A stretch of 64,000 nt of DNA from Flavobacterium sp. 9AF (lineage in GTDB: Bacteria; Bacteroidota; Bacteroidia; Flavobacteriales; Flavobacteriaceae). Positions 37,220 through 47,959 of the stretch are shown here, one piece after another (positions within the stretch are counted from its first letter, which is position 1; each line of letters opens with the position of its first letter). Both the position numbers and the translations under genes were made by a program. The stretch covers positions 1,367,655-1,431,654 of the forward strand of contig NZ_LR733556.1 in the NCBI RefSeq assembly GCF_902506265.1, read 5' to 3'. The notes below the pieces were generated by a model. That model saw nothing but the letters and a program-made list of their open reading frames with translations, did no database searches and was not told where the DNA came from.

Positions 37220-38539
37220 TTAATAGTGGCATTTACCACACTCTAAACCTCCCATTTGTGCAGCAGTTAATTGTTTAACTCCGTATTTTTTAGAAAGTTC
37301 TTCATGAATTTTTGCATAATATGCATTATCCTCCACCTTAACATTTGTTTCTCTGTGACAGTTAACACACCATCCCATGGTTAAAGAAGAATGTTGTCTC
37401 ATAATTTCCATTTCCTCAACAGGACCATGACAAGTTTGACACTCCACTCCAGCAACTGAAACGTGTTGTGAGTGATTGAAATATACAAAATCAGGTAAAT
37501 TATGTATTCTTATCCATTTCACAGGTTCTGTTTTACCTGTATAGGTTTGAGTTGTTTTATCCCAACCTACAGCATTATATAATTTTTGAATTTCATCATT
37601 ATAATTCACACCGTATTCATTTCCTTCCGCCAAAGTTGCCTCTGCTACTTCAGAAATATTTTTATGACAATTCATACATACATTTAAAGACGGTATATTA
37701 GAATGTTTACCAACTCTTGCTGCAGAGTGACAGTATTTACAATCGATACCATTATCACCAGCATGAATTCTATGCGAATAATGTATTGGCTGAATTGGCT
37801 CATATCCTTGATCCACACCTACTTGCATTAAATACCCATAAGCAAAATAAGCTGCAAATAACAAGAACAAAATCGCAGTAACAACTAATAAGAATTGATT
37901 TTTTACGAATGCTTTCCAAATTGGCAATGCTTTTTCGTCTTTTTGAACCTGAATACCGTTTGCTTTAGCAATCTTAGTTAATACATTATTCACTAAGAAT
38001 AACATTACGATCAACATAGACAACACCAAAGCTAAAGCTCCAAGAATCACATTGTTAGAAATTCCAGAATTAGTAGGACTACCTCCATCTTTATCTCCAC
38101 CAGTAGTATCTACAACTGGAGTTTCCTGTTTTGGCTGAGAAGTAAACGCTAAAATATTATCAATATCTGCATTAGATAATTGAGGGAAAATAGTCATTGC
38201 TTTTTGACCATTATCATTGTAAATTTTTAACGCTGTTGGATCTCCTGCTTTGATAAGCTCTGTATTATTTTTGATCCACTTGTAAAGAAATTCTTTGTCA
38301 TACTTATCTGCCACTCCTCTTAAAGCTGGTCCAGTCATTGCTTTATCTAAAGCATGACAAGCCGCACAATTCGTATTAAACAGTGCTTTACCTGCATCAA
38401 CATCACCAGCAGCAGTTGGCGCAGCCGCAACATCTACCGAAGTGGAATCTTGAGAAAAAACAGATAAAGAAAAAGATAGCGTTAAAGCTAAACTGAAGAA
38501 AATCCTTGAAAACGATTTATGGTTACCCACCTTTTTCAT
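37220..38539 (-). CDS. actA: ACIII subunit ActA, multiheme cytochrome c
   Basis: A 439-residue protein with a signal peptide and six CxxCH motifs: CAACH at residue 58, then CKYCH near 265, CMNCH near 286, CQTCH near 367, CVNCH near 390 and CGKCH near 435. The first lies in a class I cytochrome c domain (residues 45-130). Two membrane helices follow (about 160-185 and 215-235), then the pentaheme domain. ActA accepts electrons from ActB. It is the first gene of the operon, with a -7 box at 38627-38634. The extra N-terminal heme domain is beyond the usual pentaheme core. Confidence 0.93.
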   Translation of the reverse strand: MKKVGNHKSFSRIFFSLALTLSFSLSVFSQDSTSVDVAAAPTAAGDVDAGKALFNTNCAACHALDKAMTGPALRGVADKYDKEFLYKWIKNNTELIKAGDPTALKIYNDNGQKAMTIFPQLSNADIDNILAFTSQPKQETPVVDTTGGDKDGGSPTNSGISNNVILGALALVLSMLIVMLFLVNNVLTKIAKANGIQVQKDEKALPIWKAFVKNQFLLVVTAILFLLFAAYFAYGYLMQVGVDQGYEPIQPIHYSHRIHAGDNGIDCKYCHSAARVGKHSNIPSLNVCMNCHKNISEVAEATLAEGNEYGVNYNDEIQKLYNAVGWDKTTQTYTGKTEPVKWIRIHNLPDFVYFNHSQHVSVAGVECQTCHGPVEEMEIMRQHSSLTMGWCVNCHRETNVKVEDNAYYAKIHEELSKKYGVKQLTAAQMGGLECGKCHY

Positions 38540-38626
38540 ATTTAATTAATGATTATCGATCTAGATTTGGTACGATTTTAGATATATCATTTACACCTTA
38601 AAAGCATACTTTATTTTAAACTCCGA

Positions 38627-38634
38627 CAAAAATA
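38627..38634 (-). promoter_or_regulatory. Candidate -7 promoter box for actABCDEF-coxBA
   Basis: On the minus strand this reads TATTTTTG, matching TAnnTTTG. It lies 87 bases before the actA ATG, giving a leader of about 80 bases. No -33 TTG is seen at normal spacing. Confidence 0.4.
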
Positions 38635-38711
38635 CGATATTAGAACTATTCTAAAAACCTTAATTTTATCTTAAAATGTAATTTATATTTATTCTAAATA
38701 ATTTATGTTGT

Positions 38712-38740
38712 TTTGTTTCGTTTTTAATGTTGTACTTTTG
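38712..38740 (+). promoter_or_regulatory. Promoter of the SPOR-TonB receptor operon
   Basis: A full Bacteroidetes pattern: TTTG at 38712-38715, 17 bases, then TACTTTTG (TAnnTTTG) at 38733-38740. The next gene starts at 38759, so the leader is short. Confidence 0.65.
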
Positions 38741-38758
38741 CTTTAAATTTTATTCATT

Positions 38759-39148
38759 ATGAGAATTTTAACTTTAAAAAATTATTTTCCCCTAGCAATT
38801 ATTAGCTTATTTATTTCTTCCAAATCTTTTTCACAAGATTCCAAAACTACTGTTATTCAAGATGCAAGATTTGAAAAATTACTGAAAGAAAAGCAAATTT
38901 TAGACAGCTCAAGTGAGTCTGATGAGAATTATACTATTCAAATTTTTTATGGTGATAAAGAGTCGGCTAAAAAAGCGTTAATGACTTTTAAAAAAGATTT
39001 TAAAGATATTGAAGCTACTTATTTATATACCAACCCTACTTATAAAGTATGGGTAGGAAAATATAGGTTAAGAATAAATGCAGAAAAAGATTTATTAGAA
39101 ATCAAAAAGAAATACCCAACTGCATTTCTAATTAAACCTAACAGATAA
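38759..39148 (+). CDS. Exported SPOR-domain protein
   Basis: A 129-residue protein with a signal peptide (ISLFISSKSFSQ). Residues about 58-127 read as a SPOR domain (YTIQIFYGDKESAKKAL, then ATYLYTNPTYKVWVGKY and FLIKP). SPOR domains bind peptidoglycan glycan strands lacking stem peptides, often at the septum. This one has no membrane anchor, so it is periplasmic or loosely bound. The stop is five bases before the receptor gene start, so the two are co-transcribed. Its link to the receptor is unknown. Confidence 0.82.
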   Translation: MRILTLKNYFPLAIISLFISSKSFSQDSKTTVIQDARFEKLLKEKQILDSSSESDENYTIQIFYGDKESAKKALMTFKKDFKDIEATYLYTNPTYKVWVGKYRLRINAEKDLLEIKKKYPTAFLIKPNR

Positions 39149-39153
39149 TAGTA

Positions 39154-41349
39154 ATGAAGAAAATTTTTCACTTTTGCCTTCTAACGGTTACTATTCCTTT
39201 TTACGGACAATCAATAAAAGATTCTATAAAAACTAAACGTCTAGAAGAAGTTATTGTGACTTCAACTAAAATACCTAAAAACAAAACAATTTTACCCAAT
39301 GAAGTTGAGTCTATAAATAAAAAGCAGATTGAGTTTCAGAATTTTCAAACTACATCAGAAATGCTCTCTAATTCGGGAGCATTATTTGTTCAGAAATCTC
39401 AGCAAGGTGGTGGAAGTCCAACTATTAGAGGTTTTGAAGCAAGTCGTGTCTTACTCTTAGTAGATGGCTTTAGAATGAATAATTTAATTTTTAGAACTGG
39501 ACATTTACAAAATGTAATTACTGTAGATGAAAATATGTTAGAAAATGTTGATATTTTTTATGGTCCTACATCAACCCTTTTTGGAAGCGATGCTTTAGGA
39601 GGTACCATCAACATGACTACAAAAAAAGCAAATTTTTTTGATGAAACTCATTCCTTAATAACTGGCAATATTACCACACGATATGGAAGCGTTAATAAAG
39701 AAAAATCAATTTCATTTGACATCAATTTTGCCAAAGAAAATTTTGCTTCATTAACCGTTTTTTCTTTTAATGATTTTGAAGACTTAAAAATGGGAAAAAG
39801 CAAAAATCATCATTCCGATTTATATGGAGAAAGGTATTTTTATGTTGAAAACAGTAATGGAATTGATCAGTTGGTTGCTAATGAGAATAAATATATTCAG
39901 AAATTTTCTGGTTATACTCAATATAATGTACTACAAAAAGTATCCTATAAATCCAGAACAGGTTTAAAACATAACTTAAACTTGCAATATTCTACTACTT
40001 CAAATATTCCTCGATATGATCGTTTAACAGATGTAACTTCGTCTGGATTAAGAAATGTAGAATGGTATTATGGTCCACAAAAGCGTATTTTAACAGCTTA
40101 CACTTTGGAGAAATCAAAAGCATTCTTTGATAGCAATTTAATACTAAATTTAGCTTATCAAAATGCAAAAGAAAGTAGACATAATAGACGCTTTCAAAAT
40201 TACAACTTACAAAACAGAGAAGAAAACGTAAACATGTATTCCTTTTCATTCGATTTAAATAGAAAATTTAGAAAAGGTGAATTGTTTTATGGTCTTGAAT
40301 CTTACTTTGAAACATTAAAATCGTCTGCATATTTGCAAAATATAAATACAGGAGAAACAAACGGATTAGACACACGTTATCCAAACGGAAATAACAACAT
40401 GTTTCGAAATGACATTTATATTTCCTACACAGAACAATCTAACACTAAAACTTCTTGGTCAACTGGTGGACGTTTTGGGGTAACCACTTTAAACAGCGCT
40501 ATTGCAGATGATACTTATTTCCCTTTGCCTTTTACACAAATTAAACAATCCAATTTTACCTATAGTGGATCTATAGGAATAGTTCATAAAACCTCTCCAA
40601 ACGTAGCTCTAAAAACCAACTTAGCTTCTGGCTTTAGAGTTCCAAATGTTGATGATTTTGGAAAAATATTTGAATCAGGTGGTGGATTTCTAATAGTTCC
40701 TAATGAAAATTTAAAACCAGAAAAAACCATTACGGGTGATTTAGGTTTAATAATCCAATCAAATAACAAAAGATTTAAATTTGAAAATACTTTTTATTAC
40801 ACTCGCCTATTTGATGCAATAATTACTGATGCTTTTGAATATCAAGGACAATCGCAAATTAATTATGATGGCACTTTAAGTTCCGTTTTAGCCAATCAGA
40901 ACAAAGGTAGAGCTTTTATAACAGGACTATCAACAATAATAAAAGGATATATATTGAATGAATTGCAGTTTGAAGCAACTTTTAATTATACTTACGGTAG
41001 AATTATTGAAGAGAAAGAAAAACCATTAGATCACGTATCTCCGTATTTTGGAAAATTAAACTTAAGTTACGAAAAAAAATGGGGACGTTTTGATTTCTAT
41101 ATGTTATATAATGGCAAAAAAAGGAGTAAAGATTATTTCCTTAATGGAGAAGATAATGAGCAATATGCTCCGCAAGGAGGAATGCCTGCATGGGAAACAT
41201 ATAATTTCAAAACCAGCTTTTCTGTGTTAAAACAAGCTACTTTATATTTTGGTGTTGAAAATATTTTTGACACACAATATCGAGTATTCGCTTCTGGCAT
41301 TAATGCTCCTGGAAGAAATATTTATAGTGGATTAAAATATAATTTTTAA
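39154..41349 (+). CDS. TonB-dependent outer-membrane receptor
   Basis: A 731-residue receptor with a signal peptide (LLTVTIPFYGQ). The plug domain covers about residues 35-150: VDGFRMNNLIFRTGHLQ, PTSTLFGSDALGGTINM, and SPTIRGFEASRVLLLVDG are typical of cobalamin/heme-type receptors. A 22-strand barrel follows, with the final motif NIYSGLKYNF ending in Phe. It would take energy from a TonB such as those at 5539-7170. It lacks the carboxypeptidase-regulatory domain of SusC-type receptors and there is no SusD neighbour. Heme or a metal chelate is a reasonable substrate guess, but it is not shown. Confidence 0.92.
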   Translation: MKKIFHFCLLTVTIPFYGQSIKDSIKTKRLEEVIVTSTKIPKNKTILPNEVESINKKQIEFQNFQTTSEMLSNSGALFVQKSQQGGGSPTIRGFEASRVLLLVDGFRMNNLIFRTGHLQNVITVDENMLENVDIFYGPTSTLFGSDALGGTINMTTKKANFFDETHSLITGNITTRYGSVNKEKSISFDINFAKENFASLTVFSFNDFEDLKMGKSKNHHSDLYGERYFYVENSNGIDQLVANENKYIQKFSGYTQYNVLQKVSYKSRTGLKHNLNLQYSTTSNIPRYDRLTDVTSSGLRNVEWYYGPQKRILTAYTLEKSKAFFDSNLILNLAYQNAKESRHNRRFQNYNLQNREENVNMYSFSFDLNRKFRKGELFYGLESYFETLKSSAYLQNINTGETNGLDTRYPNGNNNMFRNDIYISYTEQSNTKTSWSTGGRFGVTTLNSAIADDTYFPLPFTQIKQSNFTYSGSIGIVHKTSPNVALKTNLASGFRVPNVDDFGKIFESGGGFLIVPNENLKPEKTITGDLGLIIQSNNKRFKFENTFYYTRLFDAIITDAFEYQGQSQINYDGTLSSVLANQNKGRAFITGLSTIIKGYILNELQFEATFNYTYGRIIEEKEKPLDHVSPYFGKLNLSYEKKWGRFDFYMLYNGKKRSKDYFLNGEDNEQYAPQGGMPAWETYNFKTSFSVLKQATLYFGVENIFDTQYRVFASGINAPGRNIYSGLKYNF

Positions 41350-41411
41350 AAAGAACGAAAATAATTTGATTAATACAAAAACTTATATTGTTATCCCATT
41401 TCATAAAATAA

Positions 41412-41440
41412 AATTAGGCATCATATATTGATGCCTAATT
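41412..41440. terminator. Hairpin between the convergent receptor and T9SS cargo genes
   Basis: A 12-bp perfect stem (41412-41423 with 41429-41440), 5-base loop. It lies between the ends of two converging genes. It has only a weak T-run on either side, better on the minus strand (TTTATTTTATG), so it may serve both. Confidence 0.65.
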
Positions 41441-41479
41441 AGTTATTACTTTATATTCTTCATAAATAATTTAAAATTA

Positions 41480-43708
41480 TCATTCCTTAATAATTTGTTT
41501 AGTTATTTTTTGATTACCAACAACAAATTGAATCAGATAAATACCTTTGTTATAGTTAGAAAAATCAATCTTTAAATTATTCATATCAGAAAATTCATTT
41601 TTAGCAACTAGTTTCCCTTCTGTTGTAAAAATGAAATAATTCCCAGTCAATAATTTCGAAAAATTTACATCAACCCAATCTTTAGTAGGATTAGGATATA
41701 AATTAGCATTTGATAAAATTAATTCTTCAATATTATTTTCAGTAATTAACTGTTTGGTTTTAGTAGAAACATCTTGATCATCCCCATTATCACCCAAAAT
41801 AATTTTACAATATATAGGAACAAAAAACACATCTGTACTATGCCAATTAGGCCCTACTGCTAATCTAAATCTATATACCTTTCCAGCTACTAAAGATACG
41901 CTTGATCCTAATAAATTATTAACATCCATGTGACTAGGAGCTGTAATTCCACCTGGAACCCATCCTGAATAGAAAACGGTTACATCTGACCAAGAGGCCA
42001 AATCAAATTCTGCCAGCTCAACAAAATAACCATTTTCATTTTGACTAAATGAGCCATCTACATAAACATCGGGTAAACAAACTGTAGGAATATCCATTGG
42101 CCCATATTTTGTTGAATACGTTTTGGAACCTTGTATATTTTCTACAAAAGCAACTGCTGTTGGTTCACAACAAGATATTGTTACTGTAATTGTTTTAGAA
42201 ACTGAATGGCAACCCGTTTTAGAAATTTCAACTTTAACCACACTACCTGAAGCTGGAGTCATAAACAATGTTTCTCCACTATTTTGGACTAAAACACCAT
42301 TAACATACCATTTGATAGCATATTCTGGAGCTAAATATCCTTGCCCTGCAATTGAAATTGTAGGCATCGGATCATTTTTACAGATTGATATATCATTTAA
42401 AACAGGTATTGGAATACCCGTTGAAACTTTAAATAAATGTTTTACTTTACACCCATATTGATTGGTTACAGTTAAAAAATAATTACCCTCTTCGCTAGGT
42501 GTAAAACAAGAATCTACTGACAATACTGTTGAAGTCATTGTTGCTGGATTAGGGCCTATCCATTGATAATTATAAATGTATCCAGATGGTGCTGTAGGTC
42601 CACAAATCATTTGATAATTATTACAAAAAGTAAATAAACTAGGTAAATTAATCTTAATTGGACTGGTAATAGTAATCGTATAATATTTTGTACAAGATAC
42701 ATTTACATTATTAAAAAAAGAATAGGTAACTCCTACAATGAAAGTTCCACTTTGATTTAAAGTAAATTTTTCATCGGCATTAAAATAGGTTGTATTCATA
42801 AATCCAGAGTCAAAATCAAAAACTGAATTACCATTAACCGTTATTGAAGTTACACCAGAATTTACTGTCCAAGAATCATAAACTCCAGTTGGACTTAGAA
42901 AAGGAAGATCTTCGTAACATATTGTAGTATTCGATAAAAATTCTTTTTCTGGTTTTAAGACTTTTAAGTTTAATGAACAATTATAAGTGCAAGTCCCATT
43001 TGATAAAGTATATGTAAAATTTGTTGACTCTGTAGGAGCTGTAACTCTAGGGTCGAAAGGTGACCAATTTGATATAGTTACTCCATTTTCCAATCCAAGA
43101 CTAGCATTCGTTACTAATTCTCCCTCACATAAAGATAAACTTGGCACCAAACAATCTGGAGCTTTTTTTACTTTGATTTTCAAAATCAATACTCTTGAAC
43201 ACCCTGCATTTGAATTATATACTCCGTGATAGTGACTGCTCAATAATGGAGCAACAAGCAAATGATGATAAGCATAATTAGGATCATTCCCAGAATTCAT
43301 GTACATATTGCCCACTGGAGCAATATTAGGAATAGTTACTGTTTGTGCATTTACACCCGTGTTCCATAGTTGATCATCAAAAACATTAGATGTTACTGTC
43401 CAATGTGGGATAGATCCTGGAGGTGTTCCCCATACGCCCCATTTACCATCCCATAAAGTATTATTGTCTATAGTTGCGCTAGTATAAGTTCCACTAGAAA
43501 GATTTCTGATAACTACATCTTGTCCTTCACAGATGTAATTTGACAAATCCACCCCTATAACCGTAACATTTGAAATATCAGGATAAGTATAAGTAGGAGT
43601 GGTAAAAATAGGCACTCCAGCAGGAGTTTTAAAATCGAATTTAAAGTTCAATTGTGCTTGAGCGAACAAGGATGTTAATAATAATAGAAAGATGCATTTT
43701 TGTTTCAT
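41480..43708 (-). CDS. Secreted protein with T9SS type A sorting domain
   Basis: A 742-residue protein with a signal peptide (IFLLLLTSLFAQAQ). Residues 20-190 form an N-terminal domain rich in Gly, Trp and His (YAYHHLLVAPLLSSHYHGVYN). Several Ig/PKD-like beta modules follow, with paired Cys. The C-terminal 80 residues are a type A T9SS sorting domain: NLYPNPTKDWVDVNF, GNYFIFTTEGKLV, GIYLIQFVVGNQKITKQIIKE. It should therefore be exported through SprA and attached to or released from the surface. No enzyme motif is recognised; the ligand is unknown. Confidence 0.88.
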   Translation of the reverse strand: MKQKCIFLLLLTSLFAQAQLNFKFDFKTPAGVPIFTTPTYTYPDISNVTVIGVDLSNYICEGQDVVIRNLSSGTYTSATIDNNTLWDGKWGVWGTPPGSIPHWTVTSNVFDDQLWNTGVNAQTVTIPNIAPVGNMYMNSGNDPNYAYHHLLVAPLLSSHYHGVYNSNAGCSRVLILKIKVKKAPDCLVPSLSLCEGELVTNASLGLENGVTISNWSPFDPRVTAPTESTNFTYTLSNGTCTYNCSLNLKVLKPEKEFLSNTTICYEDLPFLSPTGVYDSWTVNSGVTSITVNGNSVFDFDSGFMNTTYFNADEKFTLNQSGTFIVGVTYSFFNNVNVSCTKYYTITITSPIKINLPSLFTFCNNYQMICGPTAPSGYIYNYQWIGPNPATMTSTVLSVDSCFTPSEEGNYFLTVTNQYGCKVKHLFKVSTGIPIPVLNDISICKNDPMPTISIAGQGYLAPEYAIKWYVNGVLVQNSGETLFMTPASGSVVKVEISKTGCHSVSKTITVTISCCEPTAVAFVENIQGSKTYSTKYGPMDIPTVCLPDVYVDGSFSQNENGYFVELAEFDLASWSDVTVFYSGWVPGGITAPSHMDVNNLLGSSVSLVAGKVYRFRLAVGPNWHSTDVFFVPIYCKIILGDNGDDQDVSTKTKQLITENNIEELILSNANLYPNPTKDWVDVNFSKLLTGNYFIFTTEGKLVAKNEFSDMNNLKIDFSNYNKGIYLIQFVVGNQKITKQIIKE

Positions 43709-43781
43709 TTGTAGTATTTTTTAATTAGACATTTCTATAAAGTGTTTGTAATCAAAAAATATTACCCGCATTAAATAAAAA

Positions 43782-43804
43782 AGAGACCAAAAAAATTGGC
43801 CTCT
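43782..43804 (-). terminator. Terminator after infB
   Basis: A 9-bp stem with one mismatch (43782-43790 with 43796-43804) and a 5-base loop, followed on the minus strand by TTTTTTATTTAA. It begins 21 bases beyond the infB stop. Confidence 0.7.
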
Positions 43805-43824
43805 CTGTTTTATTTTTAAAAAAA

Positions 43825-46653
43825 TTATTTCAATTTCTTCTTAACTTCCACTTCTTGGAAAGCTTCAATTAAATCATATTCTTTAAGATCATTATAATCT
43901 TTTATTTGCATACCACAATCGTAACCTTTTGAAACCTCTTTTACATCATCTTTGAAACGTTTTAAAGTAGCTAGTTCCCCTGTATAGATAACTACACCTT
44001 CTCTAATAAGACGGATTTGAGAATTTCTAAATATTTTACCATCAGTAACCATACATCCAGCAATAGTTCCAACTTTAGAAATTTTAAACAATTCTCTAAC
44101 TTCTGCAGTTCCAGTAATTTCTTCTTTTAATTCTGGAGACAACATACCTTCCATTGCATCTTTCAAGTCATCAATAGCAGCATAAATAATAGAATAATTT
44201 CTGATATCGATTTCTTCTTTCTCTGCTAATGCTTTTGCGTTTCCTTGAGGTCTAACATTAAATCCAATAATGATTGCATCTGATGCAGAAGCTAACAATA
44301 CATCAGATTCAGTAATAGCTCCTACTCCTTTGTGAATTATTTTCACTTCTATTTCTTCTGTAGAAAGTTTTGAAAATGAATCTGATAATGCTTCAACTGA
44401 ACCATCAACGTCTCCTTTAATAATAATATTTAGTTCTTTAAACTGTCCTAAAGCAATACGTCTACCAATTTCATCAAGTGTAGTATGCTTTTTAACCCTT
44501 GCTGATTGTTCACGCTGTAATTGAGTTCTTTTAGCTGCGATCTGTTTTGCTTCTCTTTCATCATCATATACGTTAAACTTATCTCCAGCGGTAGGTGCTC
44601 CATCTAAACCTAAAATAGATACTGGTGTAGAAGGACCTGCTTCCGTTACGTTATGTCCTCTTTCATCAAACATGGCTTTAATTTTTCCATGATTTTTTCC
44701 AGCAAGCATATAATCTCCTATTCTTAGAGTTCCAGCTTGCACTAAGATTGTTGCTACATAACCACGTCCTTTATCTAACTGAGCTTCTACCACAGTTCCT
44801 AATGCATTTTTCTTAGGATTTGCTTTTAATTCTAATACTTCAGCTTCTAGTAATACTTTCTCTAAAAGTTCTTTTACTCCCAATCCTGTTTTTGCAGAGA
44901 TATCGTGAGATTGGTATTTCCCACCCCAATCTTCTACTAATAGATTCATACCTGCTAATCTTTCTTTAATTTTTTCTGGATTAGCTGTTGGCTTATCAAT
45001 CTTATTAATTGCAAAAATCATAGGTACGCCAGCAGCTTGCGCATGACTTATCGCCTCTTTTGTTTGAGGCATAATATCATCATCGGCAGCAATTACAATA
45101 ATTGCAATATCTGTCACTTGAGCCCCACGTGCACGCATTGCCGTAAAAGCCTCGTGTCCAGGTGTATCTAAGAAAGCTATTTTTTGACCATCTTCAAGCT
45201 CAACACTATAAGCTCCAATATGCTGTGTAATACCTCCAGATTCACCTGCAATAACATTTTCTTCACGAATATAATCTAGTAACGAAGTTTTACCGTGATC
45301 AACGTGTCCCATAACTGTAACTATAGGCGCTCTGTGTGTTAAATCTTCAGGATTATCTTCAACTACTTCAGCTGCTTCTTCAATATCAGTTGTAATAAAT
45401 TCTACTTCATACCCAAACTCGTCTGCGACAATAGATAAGGTTTCAGCATCTAACCTTTGATTCATAGTAACCATGATTCCAAGTGACATACAAGTACCTA
45501 TAACTTTAGTAATTGGCACATCCATTAAAGATGCTATTTCACCCACAGTAACAAATTCTGTAACTTTTAAGATTTTACTTTCTAAATCTTGTTGTTGTAA
45601 TTCATCATCTAAACGTTGACGGTGAGAATCTCTTTTATCCTTTCTATATTTAGCCGCTTTAGAGCCTTTTTTTCCTTTCCCTTGTAATCTTTCTAAAGTT
45701 TCTTTGATTTGGTTTTTAACTTCCTCTTCTGTAGGCTCAGTTTTTTGAACTACTACTTTTTTACCTTTATTGAATCTGTCTTTAGAAAAATCTTTTTTTA
45801 CACCACCACCTTGTTGTGGTTGCTGATTAAACTGACCATTATTATTACCTGGAGCTGGCTTAGTAATTCTTTTTCTCTTATTTTTATTAGAATTTGAATT
45901 TGGATTATTATTGCTATTAGCATTATTAGCTCCAGAATTTGGTGCTTTTGGATCTCCAGGTTTTTTAAAATCTTTTCTTGGTTCAATTTTCTTTTTAGGT
46001 TTATTAAATTGACTTAAATCAATTTTTTGACCTGTAAACGTTGCTCCAGATAATTTTTGATAATTTGTTGCAATTTTATCTTCTTCTACAGTTTCTGTAG
46101 AATTGTTTTTCTCAACAGACGGCTTTTGAATAACTTTTGGTTGTTCAACTTTTTCAACCACTTTAATCTTAGGTTTTTCAATCTCAACTTTTGGTTTTAC
46201 CTCTTCAACAATTTTAATTTCTTCTTGTTTTATAGGTTGTTCAACTGGCTGTTCCTGAACAAGGGGAGTTTCTTGTTTTGGTTCTACCTTTTTAGGATTT
46301 AAATCAATTTTACCAATAGCTTTTGGCCCTACTAAAGAAGCTCTAGCCTTAATTACTTCTTGCTTTTGTTGTTCTTCATGCTGACGTTTAATCTCAACTT
46401 CTTTTTCCAACTCTTTTTTTAAAGCCTCTTTTTCTTTTTTCTTTTCTTCACTTACTTCAAGAGAGGCTACTTTCTTCCCTTTGTCGGCAGAAAATTGACT
46501 GCATAAGACATCGTATTCCTCTTGAGATATTTTTGCGTTAGGACTTGCTTCGATTTCATGATCTTTTTCTTTTAAAAAATCCACAGCTCTATCTAGAGAA
46601 ATGTTTAACTCCCTTAAAACTTTATTGATTCTTATTACTCTTTTGTCAGACAT
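43825..46653 (-). CDS. infB: Translation initiation factor IF-2
   Basis: A 942-residue GTPase that brings initiator tRNA to the 30S subunit. The N-terminal third (about 60-330) is a long, low-complexity region rich in Lys, Glu, Pro and Asn, typical for IF-2 of this phylum. The G domain begins near residue 447 with [14 protein letters not shown], then [15 protein letters not shown] and NKIDKP. The C-terminal domains ([16 protein letters not shown] and on) are complete. It is the third gene of rimP-nusA-infB, the usual order in bacteria. Confidence 0.97.
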   Translation of the reverse strand: MSDKRVIRINKVLRELNISLDRAVDFLKEKDHEIEASPNAKISQEEYDVLCSQFSADKGKKVASLEVSEEKKKEKEALKKELEKEVEIKRQHEEQQKQEVIKARASLVGPKAIGKIDLNPKKVEPKQETPLVQEQPVEQPIKQEEIKIVEEVKPKVEIEKPKIKVVEKVEQPKVIQKPSVEKNNSTETVEEDKIATNYQKLSGATFTGQKIDLSQFNKPKKKIEPRKDFKKPGDPKAPNSGANNANSNNNPNSNSNKNKRKRITKPAPGNNNGQFNQQPQQGGGVKKDFSKDRFNKGKKVVVQKTEPTEEEVKNQIKETLERLQGKGKKGSKAAKYRKDKRDSHRQRLDDELQQQDLESKILKVTEFVTVGEIASLMDVPITKVIGTCMSLGIMVTMNQRLDAETLSIVADEFGYEVEFITTDIEEAAEVVEDNPEDLTHRAPIVTVMGHVDHGKTSLLDYIREENVIAGESGGITQHIGAYSVELEDGQKIAFLDTPGHEAFTAMRARGAQVTDIAIIVIAADDDIMPQTKEAISHAQAAGVPMIFAINKIDKPTANPEKIKERLAGMNLLVEDWGGKYQSHDISAKTGLGVKELLEKVLLEAEVLELKANPKKNALGTVVEAQLDKGRGYVATILVQAGTLRIGDYMLAGKNHGKIKAMFDERGHNVTEAGPSTPVSILGLDGAPTAGDKFNVYDDEREAKQIAAKRTQLQREQSARVKKHTTLDEIGRRIALGQFKELNIIIKGDVDGSVEALSDSFSKLSTEEIEVKIIHKGVGAITESDVLLASASDAIIIGFNVRPQGNAKALAEKEEIDIRNYSIIYAAIDDLKDAMEGMLSPELKEEITGTAEVRELFKISKVGTIAGCMVTDGKIFRNSQIRLIREGVVIYTGELATLKRFKDDVKEVSKGYDCGMQIKDYNDLKEYDLIEAFQEVEVKKKLK

Positions 46654-46707
46654 ATAATCTTTTTTCTAATTCTTTTTGTTTTGTGTGCTATTTATATCTT
46701 TTGGAAG

Positions 46708-47946
46708 TTAATCTTCTAATTCTTCTTTTAAGATACGAACAACTTCTAATATGGTTTCTTCTTCTAAATCTGTCCTTCTTACTAAATCATCCACTTCTTG
46801 ATTTAATACACTTCTAGCAGTATCTAAACCAATTTTTTCAAACTCTTCTATAATCCAAGCATCAATTTCGTCAGAAAACTCTCTCAATTCAACATCATCA
46901 ACTTCAACAACTCCTTCTCTGATAACATCTAGTTCATACCCAGTCAATAAACTAGCGAGCTTTATATTATAACCACCTCTTCCAATTGCTTTCGAAACTT
47001 CCTCTACTTTTAAGAAAACTTCAGCTTTCTTATTTGTTTCGTCAATTTTCACAGAAGACACTTTCGCAGGACTTAATGCTCTAGTAATATACAATTGAAC
47101 ATTACTAGTATAATTAATTACATCAATATTTTCGTTACCAAGCTCTCGAACTATCCCATGAATTCTAGATCCTTTCATTCCGACACATGCTCCAACAGGA
47201 TCAATTCTGTCATCATAAGAATCAACAGCAACCTTTGCTTTTTCACCAGGTATTCTTACCACCTTTTTAACATTAATTAAACCGTCAAATACTTCTGGAA
47301 TTTCTTGTTCAAATAATTTTTCTAGAAACTCAGGTGCTGTACGAGACATCATTATTTGTGGCTTGTTCCCTTTTAACTCTACACTCTCAATTATTCCTCT
47401 TACATTATCTCCTTTTTTGAAATAATCATTTGGAATTTGCTTTTCTTTAGGCAATACAATTTCATTTCCATCATCATCCATCAATACCACCATTTTTGGT
47501 CTTACATGATGTACTTCTGCTGTGTAAATATCGCCAACCAAACCTTTAAATTGTTTATAAAGATTGGTATTATCATGCTCATGAATTTTAGAAATTAAAT
47601 TTTGACGCAAAGCCAAAATAGCTCTTCTTCCTAATTGAAATAATTTTACTTCTTCAGACACTTCTTCACCTACTTCAAAATCAGGTTCAATTTTCCTAGC
47701 ATCTGCTAATGAAATTTCAGAGTTTTCATCTTCAACTTCCCCATTTTCAACCACGGTTCTATTTCTCCAGATTTCCATATCTCCTTTGTCTGGATTAATA
47801 ATGATGTCAAAATTATCATCTGAACCGTATTTTTTTTTCAATGCATTTCTAAACACATCTTCTAAAATTGCCATTAAGGTAACTCTATCTATGAGCTTAT
47901 CGTCTTTAAATTCTGAAAACGACTCTATTAACGCAATATTTTCCAT
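46708..47946 (-). CDS. nusA: Transcription termination/antitermination factor NusA
   Basis: A 412-residue RNA polymerase-binding factor. It has the N-terminal polymerase-binding domain, an S1 domain (YTAEVHHVRPKMVVLMDDDG, PNDYFKKGDNVRG), and two KH domains (DDRIDPVGACVGMKGSRI, then EVSKAIGRGGYNIKLA). It lacks the C-terminal acidic repeats of E. coli NusA, as is normal in this phylum. It lies 13 bases after the rimP stop and is co-transcribed with it. As NusA increases hairpin pausing and termination, the hairpin at 48441-48461 in front of rimP could be a feedback site; this is inferred. Confidence 0.96.
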   Translation of the reverse strand: MENIALIESFSEFKDDKLIDRVTLMAILEDVFRNALKKKYGSDDNFDIIINPDKGDMEIWRNRTVVENGEVEDENSEISLADARKIEPDFEVGEEVSEEVKLFQLGRRAILALRQNLISKIHEHDNTNLYKQFKGLVGDIYTAEVHHVRPKMVVLMDDDGNEIVLPKEKQIPNDYFKKGDNVRGIIESVELKGNKPQIMMSRTAPEFLEKLFEQEIPEVFDGLINVKKVVRIPGEKAKVAVDSYDDRIDPVGACVGMKGSRIHGIVRELGNENIDVINYTSNVQLYITRALSPAKVSSVKIDETNKKAEVFLKVEEVSKAIGRGGYNIKLASLLTGYELDVIREGVVEVDDVELREFSDEIDAWIIEEFEKIGLDTARSVLNQEVDDLVRRTDLEEETILEVVRILKEELED

Positions 47947-47959
47947 GTCAACTCTTTAT

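Noticed and set aside
45709..46302. Several open frames opposite or inside infB
   Set aside because: They are shadows of the low-complexity Lys/Asn-rich IF-2 N-terminus; composition is phenylalanine- and leucine-rich without any motif.
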